Notes under the pieces: generated by a model | Seen by the model: only the letters and a program-made list of their open reading frames with translations | Database searches by the model: none | What the model was told of the DNA's origin: nothing | Program-made: the position numbers and the translations under genes | Shown here: positions 23,358-31,516 of the stretch, piece after piece | How positions within the stretch are numbered: the stretch's first letter is position 1 | Layout: each line of letters begins with the position of its first letter | Assembly: GCA_900465915.1 (NCBI GenBank) | Contig: UBKJ01000031.1 | Coordinates: 1 to 56,145, forward strand | DNA length: 56,145 nucleotides | From: Hyphomicrobiales bacterium | Lineage (GTDB): Bacteria > Pseudomonadota > Alphaproteobacteria > Rhizobiales > Rhizobiaceae | Direction of reading: 5' to 3'

Positions 23358-24893
23358 ATGAGATCGATGGACAACCGCAGCTTCATTTCCTGCCTGCCCA
23401 AGCGCGCCACGTCGTCGCCTGACGCGCTCTACGCCACCTTCGACGGCGCGTCGATCACCTTCGCCCAGCTCGACGCGCGCTCGAACGCCATCGCGGCGGA
23501 GCTGCGCCGGCTCGGCGTTCAAAAGGGCGACCGCGTCGCCCTCATGCTGCGCAACAGCGCCGATAGCCTCGCCGCCCTGTTCGGCATCGCCAAATGCGGC
23601 GCGGTCTGGGTGCCGGTCAACGTGCAGGCGCGCGGCGACGGGCTGAAATATATCCTCGAACATTGCGATCCGCGCCTCGTCTTCGCCAATACCGACCTCA
23701 TCCCGACCATCGAGGAATGCGGCGTGGATCGGACGTCCTTCACGCTCGTCCCCGATAGCGGCGACGGCCTGTCGCTGGCCGGGATCGCCGCCGGGGACCT
23801 GCCCTTCGCCGAGCCTTTTCCGGACGCCGACGACCTCTTCGCCATCAACTACACCTCCGGCACCACCGGCCGGCCCAAGGGCGTGCTCGTCACCCACCGC
23901 ATGCTGCGCTATGCGGCGGAGAGCGTCATCCTGTGCTCCGACGCGCGGGACGGCGACGTATTCTTCGTCTGGGAGCCGCTCTATCATATCGGCGGCGCGC
24001 AGCTTTTGCCGATCCCGCTGCTGCGCGACGTGCGGCTGGCCATGGCGCCGCGCTTCAGCGCCACCCGCTTCTGGAACCAGGTGCGCGAATCCGGCGCGAC
24101 GCAGATCCATTATCTCGGCGGCGTGCTGCAAATCCTGCTCAAGCAGCCCGAAACCGCGCGCGACCGCGAGCACGGCGTGCGGATCGCCTGGGGCGGCGGC
24201 TGCCCGAAGGAGATCTGGCGCGCCTTCGAGGCGCGCTTCGGCGTCACGATCCGCGAATGCTACGGCATGACCGAGGCGTCGAGCCTCACCACCTTCAACG
24301 CCAACGGCGTGGTCGGCTCGGTGGGCACGGCGGTCCCGTGGCTGTCGGTCGACATACGCGACGAGCGCGGCGCGGTCCTCGGCCCGAACGCGCAGGGCGA
24401 GATCGTCGTCCACGGCCGCGCGCCGGGCGCGGTCTTCGCCGGCTATTTCCGCAACCCCGAGGCGACTGCGAAGGCGCTGCGCCCGGACGGCTTCTACACC
24501 GGCGATCTTGGCGTGCTGGACGAAGACGGCAATCTCTTCTTCCTCGGCCGCCTCGGCGACAGCGTGCGCGTCAAGGGCGAGAACGTCTCGGCCTTCGAGG
24601 TCGAGCATGTCGCCGGCAGCCATCCCGCCGTCGAGGACTGCGCGCTGATCGGCGTCAAGGCCGATGTGGGCGAGCAGGAGATCAAGCTGTTCATCAAGCC
24701 CAAGCAGGGCGAAAGCCTCGATTTCCGCAGCTTCTCGGACTGGCTCGCCCAGCGGTTGGCCCCTTACCAGAATCCGCGCTTCCTCGAACTGGTCGAGGAT
24801 TTCGAGCGGACGCCGAGCCAGCGCATCATGAAGCATCGCCTGCCCCCGGGCGTCGAGGCGAGCTGGGACCGGCTGGGGCCGGCGGAGCGATGA
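23358..24893 (+). CDS. AMP-forming acyl-CoA synthetase (CaiC-like)
   Basis: A 511-residue adenylate-forming ligase that activates a carboxylic acid with ATP and CoA. The P-loop-like motif YTSGTTGRPKG, the ECYGMTE motif, the hinge region FYTGDLGVLDEDGNLFFLGRLGDSVRVKGENVSAFEVE and the catalytic-lysine region PSQRIMKHRL are all present. The overall pattern is reminiscent of CaiC (crotonobetaine/carnitine-CoA ligase) and related short-chain ligases. Beside an enoyl-CoA hydratase-family gene this could mean carnitine-type chemistry, but the dehydrogenases downstream fit oxidation of an alcohol to the acid that this enzyme activates. Substrate undetermined. Confidence 0.87.
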   Translation: MRSMDNRSFISCLPKRATSSPDALYATFDGASITFAQLDARSNAIAAELRRLGVQKGDRVALMLRNSADSLAALFGIAKCGAVWVPVNVQARGDGLKYILEHCDPRLVFANTDLIPTIEECGVDRTSFTLVPDSGDGLSLAGIAAGDLPFAEPFPDADDLFAINYTSGTTGRPKGVLVTHRMLRYAAESVILCSDARDGDVFFVWEPLYHIGGAQLLPIPLLRDVRLAMAPRFSATRFWNQVRESGATQIHYLGGVLQILLKQPETARDREHGVRIAWGGGCPKEIWRAFEARFGVTIRECYGMTEASSLTTFNANGVVGSVGTAVPWLSVDIRDERGAVLGPNAQGEIVVHGRAPGAVFAGYFRNPEATAKALRPDGFYTGDLGVLDEDGNLFFLGRLGDSVRVKGENVSAFEVEHVAGSHPAVEDCALIGVKADVGEQEIKLFIKPKQGESLDFRSFSDWLAQRLAPYQNPRFLELVEDFERTPSQRIMKHRLPPGVEASWDRLGPAER

Positions 24894-24929
24894 AAACCAA
24901 AAACAACTTTCCGGATGGAGGAGACGGGC

Positions 24930-26033
24930 GTGAAAGCGGCGGTTCTTTATAATTACGACGAGGATCTCGTCATCGAGGACGTGCCGGTCGGCGATCCCGG
25001 CGACCGCGAGGTGCTGGTGCGCATCGTCGCCACCGGCGTCTGCCACAGCGACCTCAGCGCCGCCAAGGGCAAGTCGAGGCCGAGCCTGCCCATCGTGCTC
25101 GGCCACGAGGCGGCGGGCGTGGTCGAGCGGACCGGCTCGGCGGTGTCGAAGGTGCGCAAGGGCGACCGCGTCATCCTGTCCTGGGCGCCCAATTGCGGCG
25201 AGTGCTTCTATTGCCACAAGCGGCTGCCGACCATGTGCGATACCTATGGCGCGGCGGCCGGCGCGGGAACGCTGTGGAACGGCGCGCGGCGGCTCGGAAC
25301 CGCCGCCAGGCCGGTGCATCACTTCACCTGCGTCTCGAGCTTCGCCGAATTCGCCGTCGTGCCTGAGGCGGGCTGCTTCAGGATCGCCGACGACATTCCC
25401 TTCGAGGTCGCGGCGCTGGTGGGCTGCGCCGTCACCACCGGCTTCGGCGCGGTCGTCAACGACGCGCGGGTCGAGCCCGGAGACGTGGCGGGCGTGATCG
25501 GCGTCGGCGGCGTCGGCGTGAACGCCATCGCAGCGGCGACGATCGCCGGCGCGCGGGCCGTTGTCGCCATCGACATCAATCCCGAGAAGGAAGCGGTGGC
25601 GCGCTCGTTCGGCGCCACGCATTTCCTCAATTCCGCCACGCAGGACGTGGCGGCGGAGATCAAGGCGATCAACAGCGGCCGCGGCGCCGACAGCATCGTC
25701 GACTGCACCGGCCGGCCGCAGGCCATCGCGCTCGCCTATGACGCGGTGCGGCTCGGCGGAACGGTCGTCTCCGTCGGCATCGCCGCCAAGGGCGAGATGG
25801 TGGCGCTGCCGGCCTCGACCCTGCCCAACACGCAGAAGCGCATCGTCGGCAGCAATTACGGCGGCGGCGTGCCCGAGCTCGACTTCGAGCGCATCCTCGG
25901 CCTCTACCGCGCCGGCAAGTTCGACCTCGACCGCCAGGTCGGCGCGCGCGTGCCGCTGGAGCGCATCAACGAGGCCTTCCGCTGGCTGGAGCAGGGCGTG
26001 CTGGCCCGCACGCTGATCTGCTTCGACCATTGA
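24930..26033 (+). CDS. Zinc-dependent alcohol dehydrogenase
   Basis: A 367-residue medium-chain dehydrogenase. Catalytic zinc ligands are seen at Cys38 (GVCHSD) and His59 (GHEAAG); the structural zinc lobe is Cys89, 92, 95 and 103 (NCGECFYCHKRLPTMC). The NAD-binding motif is GVIGVGGVGVNA. The size and the insertion after the lobe place it with class III-like/aryl alcohol dehydrogenases. I chose GTG at 24930 because GGAGGAG lies six bases before it; the ATG at 24915 is inside that site. It probably oxidises a primary alcohol to the aldehyde used by the next gene, which starts 26 bases after its stop. Confidence 0.9.
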   Translation: MKAAVLYNYDEDLVIEDVPVGDPGDREVLVRIVATGVCHSDLSAAKGKSRPSLPIVLGHEAAGVVERTGSAVSKVRKGDRVILSWAPNCGECFYCHKRLPTMCDTYGAAAGAGTLWNGARRLGTAARPVHHFTCVSSFAEFAVVPEAGCFRIADDIPFEVAALVGCAVTTGFGAVVNDARVEPGDVAGVIGVGGVGVNAIAAATIAGARAVVAIDINPEKEAVARSFGATHFLNSATQDVAAEIKAINSGRGADSIVDCTGRPQAIALAYDAVRLGGTVVSVGIAAKGEMVALPASTLPNTQKRIVGSNYGGGVPELDFERILGLYRAGKFDLDRQVGARVPLERINEAFRWLEQGVLARTLICFDH

Positions 26034-26059
26034 AAACCACAACTGGAACGAGACCTAAG

Positions 26060-27493
26060 ATGTATCCCGACACCAAACTGCTGATCGACGGCCGATGGAC
26101 CGACGGCGCCGGCGGCGAGACACTTCCGGTGCTGAACCCGGCCACGGGGCTGGAGATCGGCCGCGTCGCGCGCGCCGCCCGGCCCGACATGGACCGCGCA
26201 TTAGAGGCTGCCGCGCGGGCATTCGCCGTCTGGCGCAAGACGCCCGCCCGCGACCGGGCGAAAATCCTGCACCGCGCCGCCGACAATCTGCGCAGCCGCC
26301 TGCCCGACATCGCGCCGATTCTGACCATGGAGCAGGGCAAGCCCCTCGCCGAGGCGCGCTCGGAACTGACCAACGCCGACGACGTCATCCGCTGGTTCGC
26401 CGAGGAAGGCATCCGCTCCTACGGCCGCATCATCCCGGCGCGCCGCAGCGACATGCAGCAGATGGCGCTGCGCGAGCCGATCGGCGTCGTCGCCGCCTTC
26501 ACGCCGTGGAATTATCCGGTGGCGCAGGCGATCCGCAAGATTTCCGGCGCACTCGCGGCCGGCTGCACCGTCATTCTCAAGGCGGCCGAGGAAGCGCCCG
26601 CCTCCTGCGCCGCCATGGTGCAGGCCTTCGTCGACGCCGGCTTGCCCGACGGCGCGATCAACCTGCTTTACGGCGTCCCGGCCGAGATCTCCGAATATCT
26701 GGTGCCGCATCCGACCGTCCGCGCGGTGTCCTTCACCGGCTCGACGCCCGTCGGCAAGCACCTGACGGCGCTGGCCGGCGCGCATATGAAGCGCGTGACG
26801 ATGGAGCTGGGCGGCCACGCGCCCTATATCGTCTGCGCCGATGCCGACCTGCCGGCCTCGGTCGAGATGCTGACCGGGCACAAATATCACAATGCCGGCC
26901 AGGTCTGCATCGCGCCGACGCGGGTGATGGTCGAAAGGCCGGTCTATGACGAGTTTCTCGACAGCGCGGTGGCGGCGGCCAAGGCCGTGAAGGTCGGCGA
27001 CGGCTTCGCGGAAACCACGCAGATGGGGCCGATGGCCAACGCCCGCCGGCTCGACGCCATGGACCGGCTGATCGGCGACGCCGTCGAGCGCGGCGCGCGG
27101 CTTCTCGCGGGCGGCAACCGCATCGGCAACGCCGGCTTCTTCTTCGAGCCGACGGTGCTGGCCGACGTTCCCGTCGACGCCGCGATCATGAACGAGGAGC
27201 CCTTCGGCCCTGTCTCGGTGATCAACCGTTTCGACGATGTCGACGACGCCGTCGCGGAGGCTAACCGCCTGCCCTTCGGCCTCGCCGCCTACGCCTTCAC
27301 GCGCTCGCAGCGCAAGGCGAACCTGTTCTCGACCGAGATCGAGGCGGGCATGGTGTCGATCAACGATTACGGTCTCGCCTATGCCGAGGTTCCGTTCAAC
27401 GGCACCAAGGATTCCGGCTACGGCTCCGAGGGCGGCGTGGAGGCGCTGGAGACGTTCCAGAATTTGAAATTCGTCTCGCATACGCTTCTCTGA
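26060..27493 (+). CDS. NAD(P)-dependent aldehyde dehydrogenase
   Basis: A 477-residue aldehyde dehydrogenase with the general base Glu249 (MELGGHAP) and nucleophile Cys283 (NAGQVCIAPTR), spaced 34 residues as usual. Also visible are FTPWNYPV, the SFTGSTPVGK cofactor loop and the NEEPFGPV segment. It converts an aldehyde into the carboxylate, presumably the product of the preceding alcohol dehydrogenase. It resembles succinate-semialdehyde-type enzymes, but specificity cannot be read from the sequence. The start at 26060 matches the family; an upstream ATG at 26030 would add ten residues and overlap the previous stop. A strong terminator follows. Confidence 0.92.
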   Translation: MYPDTKLLIDGRWTDGAGGETLPVLNPATGLEIGRVARAARPDMDRALEAAARAFAVWRKTPARDRAKILHRAADNLRSRLPDIAPILTMEQGKPLAEARSELTNADDVIRWFAEEGIRSYGRIIPARRSDMQQMALREPIGVVAAFTPWNYPVAQAIRKISGALAAGCTVILKAAEEAPASCAAMVQAFVDAGLPDGAINLLYGVPAEISEYLVPHPTVRAVSFTGSTPVGKHLTALAGAHMKRVTMELGGHAPYIVCADADLPASVEMLTGHKYHNAGQVCIAPTRVMVERPVYDEFLDSAVAAAKAVKVGDGFAETTQMGPMANARRLDAMDRLIGDAVERGARLLAGGNRIGNAGFFFEPTVLADVPVDAAIMNEEPFGPVSVINRFDDVDDAVAEANRLPFGLAAYAFTRSQRKANLFSTEIEAGMVSINDYGLAYAEVPFNGTKDSGYGSEGGVEALETFQNLKFVSHTLL

Positions 27494-27509
27494 GGAAGCC
27501 GGAACATCA

Positions 27510-27540
27510 AAAAGCCCGCGCCGGTCAGGCGCGGGCTTTT
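27510..27540. terminator. Strong bidirectional terminator
   Basis: A 13-bp stem (AAAAGCCCGCGCC / GGCGCGGGCTTTT) with loop GGTCA gives an A-run before and a T-run after, so it ends transcription from both converging operons. Confidence 0.93.
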
Positions 27541-27566
27541 CTATTTTGAAACGGCGAAAGCCGGTC

Positions 27567-28304
27567 TCAGACGAGATCGGCGATGGTCTTGCCCCAGCCG
27601 TTCGTCTCGGTGGCGAAGAAATCGCCGATGACGTAGCTCGCGCCCAGCACCTCCAGCGGCTGCAACGGCGCCAGCGGGTCAGTGGCGATGGAGCCCAGCG
27701 ACACAGTGGCGGAGCCGGAACGATTGCTGGTGAGCTGGAAATCCGGCGAGGTGTCGCGGGCGATGACGCGCTTGTTCAGGATGCCGCCGTCCGGCGCCGG
27801 CTGGATGTGGATGTTGAGGTGCGGCGTGGTCTTGAGCGCCGGGGCCGGCGCGCCGTCCAGCGTGCAGTTGATGGTGATCAGCGGCACGCCCTTGCGCGTC
27901 ACGCTCGCCGTCACGCGGTCGCCGCGCTCTTCCAGAAGAATGTCGCCGTATTTCTTGGGATAGCCCCAGAGATCGCGGCCGGCGGCGATCGCCGCGTCGT
28001 TGTCCTCGTATTCGAACAGGAAATAGCCGCCCATGCGGCCCTCGAACTCGACCGGAATGACGACGCCCGCATCCATGAACGGGATCTTGTCGCAATTGGT
28101 GAAGTCGGAGACGTAAACCAGGAAACGGTCGTCCGCGAGCGTGAAGGGTGTGTTGGCGAGATAGGCCTTCAGCACCTCGGGATCGCCCTGGCAGACGGCG
28201 TTGAGCGAACGGTTGCGGGGGCAGCGATAGGGAACGAAAGGATCGGGAATGAGCGGCGCCTGAAGCGGCATGTTGTTCCCATTTTGCAGCGCGATCTTGC
28301 CCAT
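27567..28304 (-). CDS. Acetoacetate decarboxylase family protein (copy 1)
   Basis: A 245-residue member of the acetoacetate decarboxylase fold. The Schiff-base lysine lies in RDLWGYPKKYGD (Lys117/118), and GYFLFEYEDNDAAIAAG precedes it as in the family. True enzymes turn acetoacetate into acetone and CO2. Related members act as aldolase-dehydratases or decarboxylate other keto acids, so the substrate is open. A second copy is at 34840. The promoter carries a long palindrome shared with three other promoters nearby, tying this gene to the transporter at 30-35 kb. The ATG has AAAGGGA upstream. Confidence 0.85.
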   Translation of the reverse strand: MGKIALQNGNNMPLQAPLIPDPFVPYRCPRNRSLNAVCQGDPEVLKAYLANTPFTLADDRFLVYVSDFTNCDKIPFMDAGVVIPVEFEGRMGGYFLFEYEDNDAAIAAGRDLWGYPKKYGDILLEERGDRVTASVTRKGVPLITINCTLDGAPAPALKTTPHLNIHIQPAPDGGILNKRVIARDTSPDFQLTSNRSGSATVSLGSIATDPLAPLQPLEVLGASYVIGDFFATETNGWGKTIADLV

Positions 28305-28346
28305 GATGGTCCGGTCCCTTTTGTCGAGCGCGGCGCGCTCATCATT

Positions 28347-28378
28347 TATGTGAAATAATGATTGTAATATTTCATATA
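28347..28378. promoter_or_regulatory. Shared-regulon operator, site A
   Basis: Arms TATGTGAAAT (28347-28356) and ATTTCATATA (28369-28378) are separated by exactly 12 bases. The site is 43-74 bases upstream of the first decarboxylase-family gene, and one further matching base pair extends each end. Confidence 0.65.
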
Positions 28379-28524
28379 AGGCGATACGGCGTCAACGGGA
28401 TTCATATGCGTGATCGAGGAATCTGCACGCTCGGCGAAAGCCCGATATCACGGCTTATATGAAGGGATTTGCGGCGACGATGGATTGCAGAGCCGTTGCG
28501 TTGGCGTTGATAAATCCATGCGGA

Positions 28525-28556
28525 TGAATGAAATTTCTATGTACAATATTCATATC
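28525..28556. promoter_or_regulatory. Shared-regulon operator, site B
   Basis: Arms TGAATGAAAT (28525-28534) and TATTCATATC (28547-28556), again 12 bases apart, lie 38 bases before the SDR start. They match the same consensus as the sites at 28347, 34746 and 35580. Confidence 0.6.
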
Positions 28557-28593
28557 AGTGAATTATGATTTCCTCACAAGAGGAGGAAGTTTC

Positions 28594-29355
28594 ATGGTCC
28601 CATGCAGCGCTGCGGAGTTCGAGGGCAAGGTCGTGTTCGTTTCGGGCGCGGCGTCCGGCATCGGCGCGGCGATCGCGCGGCGGCTGGCCGGCCTCGGCGC
28701 GAAAGCCGTGCTGGCCGATTTCGACATCGTGCGGGCCGAGGCGCTGGCGCAAGAACTGAAGACGGTGGGCGGAACGGCGCTGGCCGTGGCCGTCGACGTC
28801 GCCCGTCTCAACGCCATGCAGGCCGCGATCGACCGGACCACGGACACCTTCGGCGGCCTCGACCTCGCGGTCAATTGCGCAGGCATCGACCTCGCCCGCT
28901 GCCCCACCGGCGACTATCCGCCGGAGAACTGGAGCCGGATCATCGACGTCAACCTGACCGGCGTCTTCAACGGTTTGCGCTGCCAGATTCCGGCCATGCG
29001 CGGGCGCGGCGGGGCCATCGTCAATATCGCGTCGATCATGGGCCTGCGCGGCATAGCGGGCCAGCCGGCCTATACCGCCGCCAAGCACGGCGTCATCGGC
29101 CTGACCAAGGCCGCGGCCCTCGACCATGCGCGCGAGGGCGTCAGGATCAACGCCGTCGCGCCCGGCTTCGTGGAGACGCCACTTTTGTCTCATCTTAGCG
29201 ACGAGGCGCGCGCGGCCGCCGCCGCGCAGCATCCCGTCAACAGGCTGGGCCAACCCGACGAGATCGCCAATGTGGCGCTGTTCCTGCTGTCGCCGGCGGC
29301 GTCCTTCGTCACCGGCGCTTGTTACGAAGTGGATGGCGGCTATCTGGCCGGCTGA
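28594..29355 (+). CDS. SDR-family oxidoreductase
   Basis: A 253-residue short-chain dehydrogenase. It has the cofactor motif SGAASGIGAAIA, the NCAG element (NCAGID), the catalytic serine (ASIMG) and YTAAK. Asp at the end of strand 2 (LADFD) suggests NAD(H) preference. The start at 28594 is set by AGAGGAGGAAG just before it; the frame is open further upstream into the promoter. It likely interconverts a hydroxy and a keto acid in the same pathway as the decarboxylase-family genes, but this rests on shared regulation and proximity only. Confidence 0.88.
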   Translation: MVPCSAAEFEGKVVFVSGAASGIGAAIARRLAGLGAKAVLADFDIVRAEALAQELKTVGGTALAVAVDVARLNAMQAAIDRTTDTFGGLDLAVNCAGIDLARCPTGDYPPENWSRIIDVNLTGVFNGLRCQIPAMRGRGGAIVNIASIMGLRGIAGQPAYTAAKHGVIGLTKAAALDHAREGVRINAVAPGFVETPLLSHLSDEARAAAAAQHPVNRLGQPDEIANVALFLLSPAASFVTGACYEVDGGYLAG

Positions 29356-29361
29356 GGTCGC

Positions 29362-29943
29362 TTATTTATAGACGCCGACCCATATGATGACGGTCGGCTC
29401 GGTCAGCGACGGATTGCGGGAGTGATAGGTCGAGGAGCGGCTGAAACGGTAGCTGTCGCCTTCGTTCAGCACGAATTTCTCCTCGTCGATCCACAATTCC
29501 AGCGTGCCCTTGAGGATATAGCCATATTCCGCGCCGGGGGTCGGCACGTTCTTCAGCTCCGTCTCCAACCCCGGCTCATAGGTCGAGATCATGAATTCGA
29601 CGTCGGAATCGAGCTGCGGGGTCAGCAGCTCCGTGCGCGCGCCCTCATGCAGCATGAAGCGGCGCTGCCCACCGCGCACGATAAATTCCTTCTCGCGCTC
29701 GTTGCCGGCCCGATCTTCAAGATCGACGAACCAGCTCATCGGCACGCCGAAGATCGTGCAGGCGGCGTAGAGATCCTTCAGCGTCGGCTGCGAAAGCCCG
29801 CGTTCGAGCTGGCTGATATAGCCGGACGAGCGGTTGAGCGCCTTGGCGAGCTGCTGGATCGTGATGCGGCGGGAGCGCCGCAGCTCGCGAAGCGCGGCGC
29901 CGACGTGATCGCGCTGCGCGTCGGACTTGCTGGAATCGGACAT
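29362..29943 (-). CDS. XRE-cupin transcriptional regulator
   Basis: A 193-residue regulator with an N-terminal XRE helix-turn-helix (about residues 15-70, ALRELRRSRRITIQQLAKALNRSSGYISQLERGLSQPTLKDLYAACTIF) and a C-terminal cupin sensor (EYGYILKGTLELWIDEEKFVLNEGDSYRFSRSSTYHSRNP). Such proteins sense small metabolites, often amines or amino acids. It lies at the centre of the 27.6-35.6 kb group and is the most likely reader of the GAAAT-N12-ATTTC palindromes. No strong ribosome site precedes its ATG. Its own upstream DNA has related half-sites but not the exact spacing. Confidence 0.9.
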   Translation of the reverse strand: MSDSSKSDAQRDHVGAALRELRRSRRITIQQLAKALNRSSGYISQLERGLSQPTLKDLYAACTIFGVPMSWFVDLEDRAGNEREKEFIVRGGQRRFMLHEGARTELLTPQLDSDVEFMISTYEPGLETELKNVPTPGAEYGYILKGTLELWIDEEKFVLNEGDSYRFSRSSTYHSRNPSLTEPTVIIWVGVYK

Positions 29944-29997
29944 GATTATGAGATCGCAATTTCAATGAAATGATATAATGCATTAAGCAATTCATGG

Positions 29998-30024
29998 CGA
30001 CGAAGGCAAGCCATGCCTTCGTCG
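29998..30024. terminator. Hairpin after the liv-type operon
   Basis: Arms CGACGAAGGCA and TGCCTTCGTCG (11 bp) with a five-base loop lie downstream of livF on the reverse strand. A second, smaller stem (GAGGCG/CGCCTC, 30038-30053) overlaps the livF stop. T-runs are weak, so the efficiency is uncertain. Confidence 0.55.
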
Positions 30025-30051
30025 TAATTGTGACGCGGAGGCGATTTCGCC

Positions 30052-30789
30052 TCAGCCGCCGAGATAGGCGGCCTGAAGATCGGGATCGTTCAGGACGTTG
30101 TGCGCTCCGCCCTCCACCGTGCAGCGACCGGCGTCCATGACATAGGCGTAGTCGGCGATCTCCAGCGCCACGCTGGCGTTCTGCTCGACTACGATCAGGC
30201 TGATGCCGGCCTTGGACAGCGTGATGATGATCTCGAAAATCTGGTTGATGATCTTGGGCGCGAGGCCGAGCGATGGCTCGTCCAGCATCAGAAGCTCCGG
30301 CGTCGCCATCAGCGAGCGGCCGATGGCCAGCATCTGCTGCTGCCCGCCGCTCATGCGGCTGGCCAGCGAATGGCGGCGCTCCTTCAGTACCGGGAACATG
30401 TCGTAGACCTGCGTGCGGATATCGTCGAAGCTGCGCCCGCGCCCGGCGATATAGCCGGCGCGCAGGTTTTCCTCCACCGTCAGCCGTTGCAGAATGTGGC
30501 GTCCTTCCGGGCAATGGCCGAGGCCGAGCCGGGTGATCTCCTCCGGCGGCAGGCCCTTGAGCGGCTGGCCCTTGAATTCGATGGAGCCGCCATAGATCTG
30601 CGTGAGGCCCGAGATCGAGCGCAGCGTCGAGGTCTTGCCCGCGCCGTTCGCGCCGATCATGGTGACGATCTCGCCGGAGCGGACCTCGAGGTCAATGCCG
30701 AACAATACCTGCGTTCGCGCGTAGCCGGCCTTCAGACCCGCGACTTTCAGCAAGCTTGCGGATGCTGTCGAGTTCTTCCGTGGTTCCAA
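30052..30789 (-). CDS. livF: Branched-chain-amino-acid-type ABC transporter ATPase (LivF-like)
   Basis: A 245-residue ATPase with Walker A GANGAGKTS, the MSGGQQQMLAIGRSLM signature and Walker B LLMLDEPSLGLAP. It ends NDPDLQAAYLGG, as LivF proteins do. It energises uptake with LivG, LivH, LivM and the binding protein. I assign TTG at 30789 as start because a perfect AGGAGG lies six bases before it; the body of the family starts about 12 residues later at LLKVAGLKAGY. This start lies 98 bases inside livG in another frame, an unusually long overlap. The substrate need not be an amino acid. Confidence 0.88.
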   Translation of the reverse strand: MEPRKNSTASASLLKVAGLKAGYARTQVLFGIDLEVRSGEIVTMIGANGAGKTSTLRSISGLTQIYGGSIEFKGQPLKGLPPEEITRLGLGHCPEGRHILQRLTVEENLRAGYIAGRGRSFDDIRTQVYDMFPVLKERRHSLASRMSGGQQQMLAIGRSLMATPELLMLDEPSLGLAPKIINQIFEIIITLSKAGISLIVVEQNASVALEIADYAYVMDAGRCTVEGGAHNVLNDPDLQAAYLGG

Positions 30790-31516
30790 GATAAGCCTCC
30801 TGCACGCTCTGGTTCGTCCGCACCGCCTCAGGCGCGCCGGAATAGAGCAGTTTGCCATAGTTGAGCACGTCGATGCGGTCGGAGATGGTCATGACCATGT
30901 CCATGTCGTGCTCGACGAGGATGATCGCGCGGTCGGGACTCCGGAGGCTGGCGATCATCGCCGTCATGTCCTTCGTCTCGGTATGGTTCAGCCCCGCCGC
31001 CGGCTCGTCCAGAAGCACGATGGGCGCTTCGGTGACGAAGGCGCGCGCCAGCTCCAATATCTTCTGGCGGCCGTAGGGTAGATCGCCCGCATGGGCTTCG
31101 GCCACGTCCGCGAGGTGAAATTTTTCGAGGCCGGCGTGGCAGATTTCGAGCCGCTCGCGCTTGCCGATGGTCCGTTCATGCCTGAGCGCGCCGAAGCGGG
31201 ACTGCGGAAAGAAGCAGACTTCGAGATTTTCCAGCACCGTCATGGCGTCGAACAGGCGCAGGTTCTGATAGGTGCGCGCAATGCCCTTGCGCGCCACGCG
31301 ATATTTGGGCAGGCCGTTGATCTGTTCTCCGTTCAGCATGATCGCGCCCGACGTGGTGCTGTAGGAGCCGGCGATCATGTTGACCACCGTCGACTTGCCC
31401 GCGCCGTTGGGACCGATGATCGAATAGATCCCGCCCTTGTCGAAGGAGAGCGACAGCTTGTCGATCGCGACCAGCGAACCGAAATGCTTGCTTACGTTTT
31501 CGAGGACGAGAGCCAT
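30692..31516 (-). CDS. livG: Branched-chain-amino-acid-type ABC transporter ATPase (LivG-like)
   Basis: A 274-residue ATPase. Walker A is GPNGAGKST; the LivG-specific long insert (ARTYQNLRLFDAMTVLENLEV) is present; Walker B is IVLLDEPAAGLNH. The usual end of LivG is at QEAYLG, but here the frame runs on for about 30 residues (TTEELDSIRKLAESRG...) into livF. The signature motif reads LPYGRQKILELARAF rather than LSYGQQR, normal for this subfamily. Its start overlaps livM by 25 bases, giving tight coupling. Confidence 0.9.
   Translation of the reverse strand: MALVLENVSKHFGSLVAIDKLSLSFDKGGIYSIIGPNGAGKSTVVNMIAGSYSTTSGAIMLNGEQINGLPKYRVARKGIARTYQNLRLFDAMTVLENLEVCFFPQSRFGALRHERTIGKRERLEICHAGLEKFHLADVAEAHAGDLPYGRQKILELARAFVTEAPIVLLDEPAAGLNHTETKDMTAMIASLRSPDRAIILVEHDMDMVMTISDRIDVLNYGKLLYSGAPEAVRTNQSVQEAYLGTTEELDSIRKLAESRGSEGRLRANAGIVRH

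Noticed and set aside
23073..26042. A long reverse open frame (about 990 codons) opposite the CoA-ligase and dehydrogenase genes
   Set aside because: Same reason: the forward strand encodes complete enzymes with catalytic motifs over the same stretch.
28400..28462. Additional TTCATAT and TTATATGAA sequences between sites A and B
   Set aside because: They are single half-sites with no partner at the right distance.
29941..29999. A further copy of the GAAAT-N12-ATTTC operator upstream of the XRE-cupin gene
   Set aside because: Related half-sites occur (AATTTC, GAAAT, AATTC), but the gap between opposing arms is 17, not 12, so I do not count it as a site.
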